From: Runella slithyformis DSM 19594
Lineage (GTDB): Bacteria > Bacteroidota > Bacteroidia > Cytophagales > Spirosomataceae
NCBI RefSeq assembly: GCF_000218895.1
Contig: NC_015703.1
Span: forward strand, 4,849,001-4,913,000
Direction: 5' to 3'
Length of the DNA: 64,000 nt
Part shown: positions 46,955-55,600 of the stretch, piece after piece
Layout of the letters: each line of letters begins with the position of its first letter
Position numbering within the stretch: the stretch's first letter is position 1
The notes under the pieces: model-generated
What the model saw: only the letters and a program-made list of their open reading frames with translations
What the model was told of the DNA's origin: nothing
Databases searched by the model: none
Made by a program: the position numbers and the translations under genes

Positions 46955-46978
46955 GTTCTTAAAGGTACATTAAACAGC

Positions 46979-47015
46979 AAAAAAAAGCCGCACAGTGAAT
47001 TCCATCGTGCGGCTT
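46979..47015 (-). terminator. Intrinsic-terminator-like hairpin between rpoZ and coaBC
   Basis: On the minus strand AAGCCGCAC and GTGCGGCTT form a 9-bp stem with a 13-base loop, followed by a run of eight T (46979-46986). It lies 21 bases after the rpoZ stop and 25 bases before the coaBC start. This is the best-formed intrinsic terminator on this strand. Confidence 0.8.
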
Positions 47016-47035
47016 AGTACAATAAGGGGGTACTG

Positions 47036-47344
47036 TTATGCTTCTTCTTCGTTTGAACGCCAGAAGAGTTTATCTTCCATAAATTCCTCGATGGCGATAC
47101 CCGTTGGTTTAGGCTGACGCTCGTAGAATTTTGAAATTTCAATTTGTTCGCGATTTTCAAATACCTCTTCAAGATTGTCGATACCGGACGCAAACTCAGC
47201 CAATTTATTGTTGAGCTCTTCTTTGGTCTTCGACGCAATCTGACGGGAGCGGCGGGAAATAATCGCTACTGACTCATACAGGTTACCGGTCTTTGCGGCC
47301 AATTTGTCGGTGTCGCGGGTTATGATAGATGGATTTGCTGCCAT
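47036..47344 (-). CDS. rpoZ: DNA-directed RNA polymerase omega subunit
   Basis: A 102-aa protein matching the Bacteroidota form of omega: residues about 5-60 carry ITRDTDKLAAKTGNLYESVAII, SRRSRQIASKTKEEL and then an acidic C-terminal stretch ending SNEEEA. Omega promotes assembly of RNA polymerase in the cytoplasm. It lies 29 bases after bamD and before coaBC, a gene order frequent in the phylum. The ending FMEDKLFWRSNEEEA is characteristic of this branch. Confidence 0.93.
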   Translation of the reverse strand: MAANPSIITRDTDKLAAKTGNLYESVAIISRRSRQIASKTKEELNNKLAEFASGIDNLEEVFENREQIEISKFYERQPKPTGIAIEEFMEDKLFWRSNEEEA

Positions 47345-47373
47345 AGTATGTTTGAATGATTTAATGTTCGCTT

Positions 47374-48282
47374 TTAGTTTTGAGTGGAAGAAGGTGTCGA
47401 TAATTTTCCGGCATCGGAAGGCTTCTTCTCTTTTAGGGCTTTCTCTGCTTTTTCCGCTTCCAGTATGACCGCCAGTTCTTTCATTGTGTTATCATAATAC
47501 CGCTCTGCCTGACGCAAATACTTGCTGTTTGGGTACTTGTCGACAAATTCCAGGTAGTATTTGGTTACATCCTGATAGCGTTCTTTTTGTTTTTCGGAAA
47601 AACTCAGTTTCGCCAGATTGTATTGGGCATCCACGCGCAAAAAGGCCAATTCCTCATTGTACTTGGACGATGGGAAATCTTTTCGATAATTGTTGATGGA
47701 TACCACGGCCGAGCGAAAATTGGCAATGTTGGCCTCGCTCGTTTTGTAGTAAAGTTTTGCCTTATCGTACGCTTTCCGTTCAAGCTTGTCCCGCAGTTCT
47801 AAGATTAATTGTGTGCTTTCTTCACGGAAGGCACTTTCGGGATAGGTATTGACAAAATCCTGAAGAGCACTGATAGCGGTCAATGTGTTGGTCTGATCTA
47901 AGTTTGAGTTTGGCGAATCTTTATACAGGGAATACGCGTGCATGTACAAGGCTTCCTGAGCGTACTCACTCCGCTGAAAGGTTTCATAAAAATTCTTAAA
48001 GAGAAACTGAGCCATGTTGTAATTCGACTGCTTGAAATTACAATAGGCATTATAAAATTGTGCCAACTCGGCCTGACGGGCATCTTTACCGTTCAATAAA
48101 GGCGTGATTTCTTCAAACAGCAGTCCGGCACGGTAATAATCGGCTTTTTTGTAGTACTGAAGGGCGGCCTCATACTTTTGTTCAAGTGTTCCTTCTTTTT
48201 GCAGTTTAGCAAACTTGCTGCACGAACCCAGCACTACGGCGGTGAAAATCAGCAGAAATAATCCAAATCGGGTGTAACGCAT
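47374..48282 (-). CDS. bamD: Outer membrane assembly lipoprotein BamD
   Basis: The start ATG at 48282 (MRYTRFGLFLLIFTAVVLGSC) gives a lipoprotein signal with the lipobox ending at Cys21; the frame to 48291 starts with GTG. The 302-aa protein has TPR-type helical repeats (about residues 30-230), including YEAALQYYKKADYYRAGLLFEEITPLL and YAQEALYMHAYSLYKDSPNSNLDQ. BamD helps BamA insert outer membrane proteins. It heads the bamD-rpoZ-coaBC-porD-recN group. A -7-like TATTTTTG lies at 48291-48298 but without a proper -33 element and too near the start, so I give it no weight. Confidence 0.92.
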   Translation of the reverse strand: MRYTRFGLFLLIFTAVVLGSCSKFAKLQKEGTLEQKYEAALQYYKKADYYRAGLLFEEITPLLNGKDARQAELAQFYNAYCNFKQSNYNMAQFLFKNFYETFQRSEYAQEALYMHAYSLYKDSPNSNLDQTNTLTAISALQDFVNTYPESAFREESTQLILELRDKLERKAYDKAKLYYKTSEANIANFRSAVVSINNYRKDFPSSKYNEELAFLRVDAQYNLAKLSFSEKQKERYQDVTKYYLEFVDKYPNSKYLRQAERYYDNTMKELAVILEAEKAEKALKEKKPSDAGKLSTPSSTQN

Positions 48283-48377
48283 ATCGGGCACAAAAATACA
48301 AAAATTGCTTCATATCTCATAACGAAACAGAAGCAGAAAAAGTATTGAGTACGTTTAAGTGATTGAATTGTGAAAAA

Positions 48378-49004
48378 TTAATGCCTGATTAACAATTTCT
48401 TCGTAGCCACTTTTTTCCCTTCCAATAATAATTGGTAAAAATAAACGCCGGTAGGAATCTCACGGGTATGAATACGCAATTGGCGCTCATTTTTATCCAA
48501 ATCGTACTCTGCTACGTTTGCGCCCAGAATATTGTACAGAGAGATTTTTGCACTGCTGACCGAACCCGAAATCTGATAGTCAAGCTCGGCATAGTCATTA
48601 GCAGGATTAGGATAAGCATTCAACACCCGAAGTTTTTCACTGACAAAAAACAGGTCTTCCGATTTGGCAAGCTCTTCCAACGTAGGACGGGTTTCAGAAG
48701 CGGCCGTTGCCGGCAATTCACCATTGGTACGGTTTTTAGAAACGGCATTGTTGCTGTTATTTGCACCGGAACTCAGCAGTATGGAGCGGTAGTATGCATT
48801 GATGGCCGAGCTTGGACGCAGGTTGATGCTGCGATCGAGTGAGCGGGGAATCTTGGATAAGGCACCGGGGCTGCTCACCACTGTTTTTTTACCAACATTT
48901 AAGCGGCTTTTGCTTCGGCTTGCCTCCGACTGAGCCGAAGCATCAGTCAGTGCAAAAACACTGAAACAGATGAGAAGAATGTATATGAGTATAGGTTGTT
49001 TCAT
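48378..49004 (-). CDS. Small secreted protein with T9SS type A sorting domain
   Basis: A 208-aa protein. Signal peptide MKQPILIYILLICFSVFALT, then about 100 residues of low-complexity Ser/Asn/Arg-rich linker, then a type IX secretion C-terminal domain from about residue 128: LNAYPNPANDYAELDYQISG, SAKISLYNILGANVAEY and GVYFYQLLLEGKKVATKKLLIRH. There is no clear cargo domain. Cargo would be secreted across the outer membrane by the Por machinery (porD is nearby). It has its own promoter at 49050-49081. What it does is unknown. Confidence 0.85.
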   Translation of the reverse strand: MKQPILIYILLICFSVFALTDASAQSEASRSKSRLNVGKKTVVSSPGALSKIPRSLDRSINLRPSSAINAYYRSILLSSGANNSNNAVSKNRTNGELPATAASETRPTLEELAKSEDLFFVSEKLRVLNAYPNPANDYAELDYQISGSVSSAKISLYNILGANVAEYDLDKNERQLRIHTREIPTGVYFYQLLLEGKKVATKKLLIRH

Positions 49005-49049
49005 CGCTGTATATGGATTGGAAAATCATACTTATTTATATGTTTTTTG

Positions 49050-49081
49050 CAAAAATATAGTCTGTTTTTTACAAAATCAAA
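49050..49081 (-). promoter_or_regulatory. Bacteroidota-type promoter of the T9SS-signal protein gene
   Basis: On the minus strand TTTG (49078-49081), a 20-base spacer, then TATTTTTG (49050-49057). Both elements are exact matches to the phylum consensus. Transcription should start near 49043, about 40 bases before the ATG at 49004. Confidence 0.65.
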
Positions 49082-49163
49082 AATCTTACCTTAAAACAAT
49101 GTTAAAATTTATTAATCGGTACACAATATATACGCTGAAACTGCGTAAAAGGTTTATTTTGGA

Positions 49164-51209
49164 TTAAAGTTTCTTTTTGTTGGACTTTACTCCCGATCTC
49201 AAAACTTCGCTGACAGGCTTTTTGTTTGACTTACTTTCCGTTTTCACCGGTGGTTTGACAATTTTCGGCTCGATTGGTTTAATGTTAGCCTTGGCTAAAA
49301 TTTCACTTTTTGTCGGCTTTTCTTTGATTCGCCAATTAAACCCTTCAAGTTCTTTATCTTCTCCCTTAATCCGCCGCGGGGGAATAAAACGACCATCGGG
49401 CTGACCCACAAATTGAATCCGCTGTACTTGGTTTTTCTTAAAATTCAGCGTCATTTTGGCGCATTCCACACGGTTCATTCCCATGGGTTTGTTGGCTTCA
49501 TTGGCGGCATAATAGATGCTTTCTCCGTTGCCTTCCACAAATACGCGCTCCAGACGGGTGCTGTCGTCAAAATGAGCGGTGATCCTGCGTCCCTTTACCT
49601 GATTGAAATTAAACAGCGTGTCTTGTGAGATCACAAAAGATTTGGCGATCAGATACATCGTCCTCAATTTTTGATTTACTAACTGCGCTACGATGGAATC
49701 GGCTTCCAATTGGTACTTTGAAGACCAGATAATGGGTTTCTTCAAAAACGTAATGTTGGAATCCAGCGAATTATAGATCAGTGAATCGCAGCGGCTTTGC
49801 AGGTCTTTCTTGTACAGTAATACGTTTTTGTAGCCAATGAGCTTGCGGGGCTTTTGCGCATTTGACGTGTCCGAGTCTGCTTTCTGCTTTGCGGCCGGGT
49901 TGTTCTTCGGTTTAGGAAGCGTACGGACGGGCTCGTCCGCTATCACTGCTTTTGGGGGAGTTGTCGCGTTCACGACCGTTGCCTTGGGTACGGGAACCGG
50001 AGGTACGGCTTTTCGCGGTGCTATTTTCGCGCTTAACACATCCGCCGCTGCTTTGACTCTCTCCGAAAAACGGGACAATTGGGTATCGACTGACAGCGTA
50101 ATGATCTTCAATGAATCAAGGAGGGCTTTGGCGGTCGAATCAGAAACAAATGCGTTGGCACTCAATGAGTCACTGCCTTCCGGAAAGATATCAATGGAAT
50201 ACAGCGTATCGGCGGTCATAAACAGCGTGTCGTTGGAAATCACCGAGCGGGTCAGGGCGTGCCCCCATACTTTTGAAATCCCCGATTTACCGTTGTATTG
50301 CCCGAAATCTCCGTTGAGGATAGTATCATCATTCTTGGATACGATTTCTACGTTTCCTTTGGCAAATCCTTTTTTGTTCAGGTTATCAAACGAAAGCGAA
50401 TCGCCCGTCAGCGTGTAATCGGGATTGTCGATGGTGGTGCGGGTGCGAAAAAGAGATTCGCCCGTTTCGGTATTGTACGTGCCGTTTTTGGCATTGACCG
50501 TTCCGTCCTTACTGATTACCTTGGTAGGGCTCCTGAAATCGGCGAGTTTATTCAGCGAGTTATAGACAAGGGTATCGGTGGTTAGCGTGTATTTCTTATT
50601 GACCAATTTAACGTTTTTGTAATACGTAGAGACTTTGGTACGGGTATCGTAGTAGCCGATGTTGCTGGTCAATGTATTTTCGGTATCAACGATTTTTCCT
50701 TTGTTGGGATAATACGCTATGCCCGTAGCCATATCGTATTCGATACGGGTAGAGGTAAGGGTTCGCTTGCGATCTTTCAGCGTCACGACTTTGCCCATCA
50801 CTTTGGCGAGGCGGGTATTGCCGTAATAAAATAAGGTATCGCCCCTCACGGTTATGGTATCTCCCTGCACAATTTTGACATTCCCGTAGGCTTCAATGGC
50901 ATTGGAGGCTACGTTGTGAATGGCCAGATTACAGTACATCAACGCGCCTTTATGCCGAAAAATCACGTTATTCACTACCCGGCGTACTTCGGTTCCATCC
51001 GTCATTTTCATGACGGTCATGCTGTCGGCTCCCAATAGATAGACTTTTTCCTCTCCCGGAGTACCGAGAGAAGAGCCGGTCGTAGGGCGTTGAGCATAAG
51101 TGAACAGGGAAGTAAAGACGCTCATAAGAATAACAAGTCGTTTAATCCCTATTACGCAAAATGATGTCACGGGGTTGCAATGAAAAAAGCTATTTTTAGA
51201 AAAAATCAT
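49164..51209 (-). CDS. OstA-like outer membrane / LPS transport-associated protein
   Basis: The open frame extends to 51296, but that start is a TTG that overlaps a -7 element; the ATG at 51209 (MIFSKNSFFHCNPVTSFCVI, then KRLVILMSVFTSLFTYAQRP) places a signal peptide properly. The protein (about 681 aa) has a beta-jellyroll OstA/LptA-like region in its N-terminal half (EVRRVVNNVIFRHKGALMYC, GDTITVRGDTLFYYGNTRLA, LTSTRIEYDMATGIAYYPNK), a Pro/Ala-rich linker around residues 400-470, and a second similar beta region. It probably carries lipopolysaccharide across the periplasm. The C-terminus is Lys-rich (KSNKKPVSE). Confidence 0.82.
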   Translation of the reverse strand: MIFSKNSFFHCNPVTSFCVIGIKRLVILMSVFTSLFTYAQRPTTGSSLGTPGEEKVYLLGADSMTVMKMTDGTEVRRVVNNVIFRHKGALMYCNLAIHNVASNAIEAYGNVKIVQGDTITVRGDTLFYYGNTRLAKVMGKVVTLKDRKRTLTSTRIEYDMATGIAYYPNKGKIVDTENTLTSNIGYYDTRTKVSTYYKNVKLVNKKYTLTTDTLVYNSLNKLADFRSPTKVISKDGTVNAKNGTYNTETGESLFRTRTTIDNPDYTLTGDSLSFDNLNKKGFAKGNVEIVSKNDDTILNGDFGQYNGKSGISKVWGHALTRSVISNDTLFMTADTLYSIDIFPEGSDSLSANAFVSDSTAKALLDSLKIITLSVDTQLSRFSERVKAAADVLSAKIAPRKAVPPVPVPKATVVNATTPPKAVIADEPVRTLPKPKNNPAAKQKADSDTSNAQKPRKLIGYKNVLLYKKDLQSRCDSLIYNSLDSNITFLKKPIIWSSKYQLEADSIVAQLVNQKLRTMYLIAKSFVISQDTLFNFNQVKGRRITAHFDDSTRLERVFVEGNGESIYYAANEANKPMGMNRVECAKMTLNFKKNQVQRIQFVGQPDGRFIPPRRIKGEDKELEGFNWRIKEKPTKSEILAKANIKPIEPKIVKPPVKTESKSNKKPVSEVLRSGVKSNKKKL

Positions 51210-51293
51210 AGAAAGCTGAAAAAAGGTCATGGACACGAGCTGCACTTTTGGCGGGAGCGGCTCCCGGTGCAGGTCCTGTGTACTGTTAACGCA

Positions 51294-51301
51294 CAAAATT
51301 A
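51294..51301 (-). promoter_or_regulatory. -7 promoter element of the OstA-like gene
   Basis: TAATTTTG on the minus strand matches the Bacteroidota -7 consensus TAnnTTTG. No clear -33 TTTG is at the right distance. Transcription from here would begin near 51287, which excludes the TTG start at 51296 and favours the ATG at 51230 or 51209. Confidence 0.4.
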
Positions 51302-51418
51302 GCTAAAAACCCATGTGTACCCGATTCTTAACATACATTAACGGTTTTTTTAGAAAAAAGGACTTAGATGGTCTAAATAATTGGTGAGCTGTAGCTTTTG
51401 GCTCATAATACATCCAAC

Positions 51419-51482
51419 TTTGAAATTACATAAACTCAATTTTGAAATTACATAACTTTAATTTTGAAATTACATAAACTCC
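51419..51482. repeat. Three 22-bp direct repeats upstream of an esterase gene
   Basis: The unit TTTGAAATTACATAA occurs at 51419, 51441 and 51463, exactly 22 bases apart; copies 1 and 3 continue with ACTC and copy 2 with CTTT. They end 50 bases before the ATG of the alpha/beta hydrolase at 51533. The phased spacing suggests a regulator-binding array for the following genes. It is unrelated in sequence to the 23-bp array at 16621. Confidence 0.6.
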
Positions 51483-51532
51483 AATGCCACTGACGGTGTT
51501 TTAGCCACCGTCTTTAAACCACCCAACCTAAC

Positions 51533-52477
51533 ATGAAAATCCTGATTTTCTTCCTCACATTTATTTCCTTCGTCACGATGGCACAACCCAAAGAGGTCAA
51601 TGCCGAAAAGACCGCTATCACTTCCTCTAAACACTGGTTAGACATTGATTATGTAGGCGATGGCATCGTGGGACACCGATTGGATATTCATTTGCCTTCG
51701 GTTGGTAAAGCGCCTTTCCCGATTATAGTGGCTATTTACGGGAGTGCATGGTTTTCCAATTCTTCTAAGGGAACAGTATTCACTGAAGGATTGGGTCAAA
51801 CACTCCTGAACCATGGTTTTGCGGTGGTAAGCATTAATCATCGTTCGAGCAGCGACGCCAAGTTTCCGGCTCAAATTCAGGATGTGAAAGCAGCGATACG
51901 ATTTGTACGGGCCAATGCGACCAAATTTTCGATGGATAATTCATTCATAGGCGTCACGGGTTGGTCGTCGGGCGGGCACCTGACCGCTTTGACGGGCACC
52001 ACCAATACCACCCAAACGCACTCCATTCATGGCTTGGAGGTAGATATTGAAGGCAGTTTGGGCAAATACACCCAAACAAACAGCAAAGTCAACGCCGTCG
52101 TGGATTGGTTTGGCCCAACGGATTTTTTGATCATGGACCAATGCGGCAGTTCGTTTGCGCACAACGACGTCAAATCGCCCGAATCGTCGTTGGTAGGCGG
52201 TGCCATTCAGGAAAACCCCGACAAATGCGCCTTGGCCAATCCCATCTCGTACGTCAACGCTCAAAACCCGCCGTTCCTGATTTTTCACGGCGATAAAGAC
52301 CCGCTTGTTCCTCATTGCCAAAGCGAAAAACTCTACGAAGCTTTACAGAATAGCAACGTCAAAAGTGAGCTGGTCATTATTCCGGGCGGCGGTCATGGCC
52401 CGGGCGTGATGATCGAAAAGTACTATGAAAAGATGATTGCTTTTTTTAAGGGGGAGTTGGGGAAGATTAAAAAGTGA
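51533..52477 (+). CDS. Secreted alpha/beta-hydrolase (acetyl/feruloyl-type esterase)
   Basis: A 314-aa protein with a signal peptide (MKILIFFLTFISFVTMAQ). It resembles the BD-FAE / esterase-lipase group: oxyanion-hole region IVAIYGSAWFSNSSKG, catalytic Ser in GVTGWSSGGHLTALTG, Asp in FHGDKDPLVPH and His in GGGHGPG. It should cleave ester groups from polysaccharides, such as acetyl or aryl esters. Three phased 22-bp repeats lie just upstream. A 15-bp hairpin ends the gene at 52514-52557. Confidence 0.85.
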   Translation: MKILIFFLTFISFVTMAQPKEVNAEKTAITSSKHWLDIDYVGDGIVGHRLDIHLPSVGKAPFPIIVAIYGSAWFSNSSKGTVFTEGLGQTLLNHGFAVVSINHRSSSDAKFPAQIQDVKAAIRFVRANATKFSMDNSFIGVTGWSSGGHLTALTGTTNTTQTHSIHGLEVDIEGSLGKYTQTNSKVNAVVDWFGPTDFLIMDQCGSSFAHNDVKSPESSLVGGAIQENPDKCALANPISYVNAQNPPFLIFHGDKDPLVPHCQSEKLYEALQNSNVKSELVIIPGGGHGPGVMIEKYYEKMIAFFKGELGKIKK

Positions 52478-52513
52478 ATATTTGATACAACACACTATAA
52501 AAGAAGTACTTAT

Positions 52514-52557
52514 CCTGCATTAAGCCAAGTTTGACCGTCAATTTGGCTTAATGCAGG
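52514..52557. terminator. Strong hairpin after the alpha/beta-hydrolase gene
   Basis: CCTGCATTAAGCCAA and TTGGCTTAATGCAGG form a perfect 15-bp stem around a 14-base loop. It begins 37 bases after the stop at 52477. There is no clear T run after it (GTAAAAACAA), so it may act as a transcript-end stabiliser rather than a classical terminator. Confidence 0.55.
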
Positions 52558-52674
52558 GTAAAAACAATAGATAAAGCCAAATTGAATGGTTGTTCAGCAA
52601 AAAGCAGGCCTGCTACTACTCACTTTGGCGTCTGAAAAACGAGTAGTTTATCCTCGTTTTTACATTTCATAGGT

Positions 52675-54198
52675 ATGAAAAAACTTTCTATTGTACTGTC
52701 TGCCTTGTGGCTTATGACAGGGCTGAAAAGCCTGGCACAGCTTGACATTGTCAAAACCGAGAATGGCTCGCTTTCGGGTACTAAAAACGGTGATATTCAT
52801 AGCTTTAAAGGCATTCCGTTTGCCGCCCCGCCCGTGGGTGATCTGCGGTGGAAAGCTCCGCAGCCCGTCAAAAACTGGACGGGTGTTCGTAAATGCGAGG
52901 CGTTTTCGGCAAGTCCCATTCAGTCTAAACCTGCTCCTTTTTACTGCTGGACGGAAGAGTTCATTGCGCCGCCCGAGCCATTGAGTGAAGACTGTCTGTA
53001 CCTTAATGTATGGACCGGCGCGAAGGTGCCTTACGAAAATCGGCCCGTTTTTGTGTGGATCTACGGCGGTGGCTTCTCGTCGGGTTCGGCGGCCTGTGCC
53101 ATTTACGATGGCGCAGAAATGGCCAAAAAAGGCGTCGTTTTTGTGAGCATCAATTACCGCGTGGGGGCGCTGGGTTTTATGGCGCATCCCGAATTGAGCA
53201 AAGAACAGAACGGGGCTTCGGGCAATTACGGATTATTGGATCAGATCGCAGCCCTGAAATGGATTCAAAATAACATCGGAGCCTTTGGCGGCGATCCCAA
53301 CAATGTCACCATTGCGGGACAGTCGGCGGGCTCGATGAGTGTGAATTGTTTGGTGGCTTCGCCGTTGGCCAGGCGCCTTTTCCACCGGGCCATTGCCCAA
53401 AGCGGCGGCATGCTCTCCAATCGCATTCCGACGAAATTAGCGGATGCGGAAAAAAACGGTGAGCTTTTTCAAAAGCAGGCCAATGCATCCACTTTGGCGG
53501 AGTTACGTAAAAAGTCGCCCGAAGAGATTTTAGCGGCCACCAAAGGGGTGCGTTTTGGTGTTACGCTCGATGGGTATGTGTTGCCTACGGACATTTACGC
53601 TCATTTTAAAGAAGGAAAGCACAATGACGTGCCGCTCATGGCCGGCTGGGTTTCGGGCGATGGCAGTATTACGGGCGGGCAGGCCCTGACGGCCGAAAAG
53701 TTCAAACAACAAATGCAGGAAAAATACGGGGAAAAGGCCGGGGAATTTTTGAAATTATTCCCCGCCGCTACCGATGAAGAAGCCAAAGCGGCTCAGTCGA
53801 AGCTGGGCCTGCTGTCGTTTGCGGCGATGTCGGCAAACTTATGGGCGGGATTCAACAAAAGCAAATCGTACCTTTACCAATTTACGCACGTGCCGCCCGA
53901 CAAACCCAATTTTCCGAATTACGGCGCTTTTCATACATCTGAGGTCCCTTATGCGCTGCATACGCTGCATACGTGGAATCGTCCTTGGAAGGAAGCAGAT
54001 CGCCAATTGGAGTCTGCAATGGCCGATTATTGGGTCAATTTTGCTAAATTCGGTAATCCCAACGCCAAGGGTGTTCCGGAATGGAAGAGTTATGATAAAA
54101 AGTCGGGGGTAATCATGGAATTCGGCGACAAAGTACAGGAACGCCCTGCTCTGTTCAAAGCCGAGTTTGAATTACTTTCAGGTTTGCAGATGCAATAG
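52675..54198 (+). CDS. Secreted type B carboxylesterase
   Basis: A 507-aa protein with signal MKKLSIVLSALWLMTGLKSLAQ. Family motifs are in order: KGIPFAAPPVGDLRWKAPQP, EDCLYLNVW, the oxyanion loop WIYGGGFSSGSA, the nucleophile in TIAGQSAGSMSVN, and the His region FHTSEVPYALHTLHTW. It hydrolyses carboxylic esters in the periplasm or outside, plausibly acyl or aryl groups on plant or algal polysaccharides. It is followed 10 bases later by another exported hydrolase gene, with which it is likely co-transcribed. Confidence 0.92.
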   Translation: MKKLSIVLSALWLMTGLKSLAQLDIVKTENGSLSGTKNGDIHSFKGIPFAAPPVGDLRWKAPQPVKNWTGVRKCEAFSASPIQSKPAPFYCWTEEFIAPPEPLSEDCLYLNVWTGAKVPYENRPVFVWIYGGGFSSGSAACAIYDGAEMAKKGVVFVSINYRVGALGFMAHPELSKEQNGASGNYGLLDQIAALKWIQNNIGAFGGDPNNVTIAGQSAGSMSVNCLVASPLARRLFHRAIAQSGGMLSNRIPTKLADAEKNGELFQKQANASTLAELRKKSPEEILAATKGVRFGVTLDGYVLPTDIYAHFKEGKHNDVPLMAGWVSGDGSITGGQALTAEKFKQQMQEKYGEKAGEFLKLFPAATDEEAKAAQSKLGLLSFAAMSANLWAGFNKSKSYLYQFTHVPPDKPNFPNYGAFHTSEVPYALHTLHTWNRPWKEADRQLESAMADYWVNFAKFGNPNAKGVPEWKSYDKKSGVIMEFGDKVQERPALFKAEFELLSGLQMQ

Positions 54199-54208
54199 AT
54201 CATTGAGT

Positions 54209-55510
54209 ATGGACAACATGAAAAAAGAACCCGCAACTTCCCGAAGAAAATTCCTGAAAACCTCGGCCGGCGCGGCCGCTTCATGGGCGGTATTGCCCGA
54301 TGCTTTGGCTTTTTCACTGATACCTAAACCCCTTCCAAACGAACCTACCTCTATGGCAACCGGCAAAAGCCTCATTGGCACCTACGGCGAATGGGCCGCT
54401 TCATTGGCCAAAAACATTCCTTCGTTATCGTTTCGTCAAACCAAATGGACTAATATAAAAACCTGGCAAAAAGAAGCACTCGCCAAAACCAACGAGCTGA
54501 TGTGTAAGCCCGATATGGGGAAAGCCCCCGTCGTGACGGTGGAGAAAAAATATGTTTATGATGGGTTGGACATTGAGGAATTATCGTGGAAATTGCCCTA
54601 CGGTCGTCCGACCAAAGCCTATTTTCTGAAGCCGCAGGGAGCCCAAAAACCGTTACCCGCCATTCTGGCCCTGCACGATCACGGTGGCAATAAGTACTTT
54701 GGCAAACGCAAAATCGTACGCCTGGCTGATGACATGCATCCGTTGCTCGTCGAGCATCAGGAGCATTATTACGGCGGCAAAGCCTGGGCCAACGAACTCG
54801 CCAAGCGCGGCTATGCCGTGTTGGTTCACGATGTCTTTGCGTTTGAAAGTCGCCGGGTGCTGTACGAAGAAGTGGCGGGTTTTACGTACGGACCACTGAA
54901 AACAGACTCCAAAACAGATGCCGATCCCGAAAAATCGGAGAATATCCAAGCCTATAATGCCTGGGCCGGAGAGCATGAGCACGTGATGTCGAAATCCTTG
55001 TTTTGCGGCGGCACCACCTGGCCGGGAGTTGTATTGGCCGAAGATCAGGTGGCTCTGGACATCTTGAGCAACCGCCCCGAGGTAGACAAAAACCGCATCG
55101 GCTGCGCGGGACTGTCGGGCGGTGGATTGCGTACCGCGTATTTAGGCGGGCTGGATGCGCGCATCAAGTGCGCGGTGTGTGTGGGTTTTATGTCGACCTG
55201 GGATGATTTTACGCTGCATAAATCCTTTACGCACACCTGGATGCTCTACGTACCGCTGTTGCCCAATTACTTAGATTTTCCGGAAGTGCTGGGCATTCGC
55301 GTGCCGTTGCCTACGATGATACAAAACAACAACGACGATGACCTGTTCACGTTGCCCGAAATGACAAAAGCCGACAGCATTCTCCGCGAGATCTTTGTTA
55401 AAGCGGGGGCAGGTGATAAATACCAAGGAAAATTCTATGACGGTGAACATAAGTTTGACCAACCGATGCAGAAAGATGCCTTTGAGTGGTTTGACAAATG
55501 GCTGTCGTAA
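54209..55510 (+). CDS. Tat-exported alpha/beta-hydrolase (dienelactone-hydrolase/acetyl xylan esterase-like)
   Basis: The open frame starts at 54167 inside the carboxylesterase gene, but MDNMKKEPATSRRKFLKTSA at 54209 supplies a Tat signal (SRRKF) and begins 10 bases after the previous stop. The 433-aa protein has catalytic Ser in GCAGLSGGGLRTAYLGG, likely Asp in NNNDDDLF and His in YDGEHKFDQPM. The long insert before the nucleophile (LVHDVFAFESRR... and VMSKSLFCGGTTWPG) is typical of the abhydrolase_7 group. Substrate unknown; ester cleavage from polysaccharide is inferred from the neighbours. The gene ends at a 54-base palindrome. Confidence 0.82.
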   Translation: MDNMKKEPATSRRKFLKTSAGAAASWAVLPDALAFSLIPKPLPNEPTSMATGKSLIGTYGEWAASLAKNIPSLSFRQTKWTNIKTWQKEALAKTNELMCKPDMGKAPVVTVEKKYVYDGLDIEELSWKLPYGRPTKAYFLKPQGAQKPLPAILALHDHGGNKYFGKRKIVRLADDMHPLLVEHQEHYYGGKAWANELAKRGYAVLVHDVFAFESRRVLYEEVAGFTYGPLKTDSKTDADPEKSENIQAYNAWAGEHEHVMSKSLFCGGTTWPGVVLAEDQVALDILSNRPEVDKNRIGCAGLSGGGLRTAYLGGLDARIKCAVCVGFMSTWDDFTLHKSFTHTWMLYVPLLPNYLDFPEVLGIRVPLPTMIQNNNDDDLFTLPEMTKADSILREIFVKAGAGDKYQGKFYDGEHKFDQPMQKDAFEWFDKWLS

Positions 55511-55511
55511 C

Positions 55512-55565
55512 TCCCAACCATAAGTCGGGCTGAGTTGTACAACTCAGCCCGACTTATGGTTGGGA
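55512..55565. terminator. 54-base perfect palindrome between convergent genes
   Basis: Two 27-base arms are exact reverse complements with no loop bases between them; the left arm starts TCCCAACCATAAGTCGGGCT and the centre is GTTGTACAAC. It lies 1 base after the stop of the Tat-exported hydrolase and 35 bases before the stop of the opposing molybdopterin-domain gene. As RNA, it would form a very stable hairpin in either direction, so it is probably a bidirectional terminator or an mRNA end stabiliser. No T run follows. Confidence 0.65.
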
Positions 55566-55600
55566 AGGATGCCCTGTTTTTATGTGTTAAACGAACGTCT

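Noticed and set aside
48291-48298. TATTTTTG as the bamD promoter
   Set aside because: No TTTG at the right distance, and it would give a leader of only a few bases.
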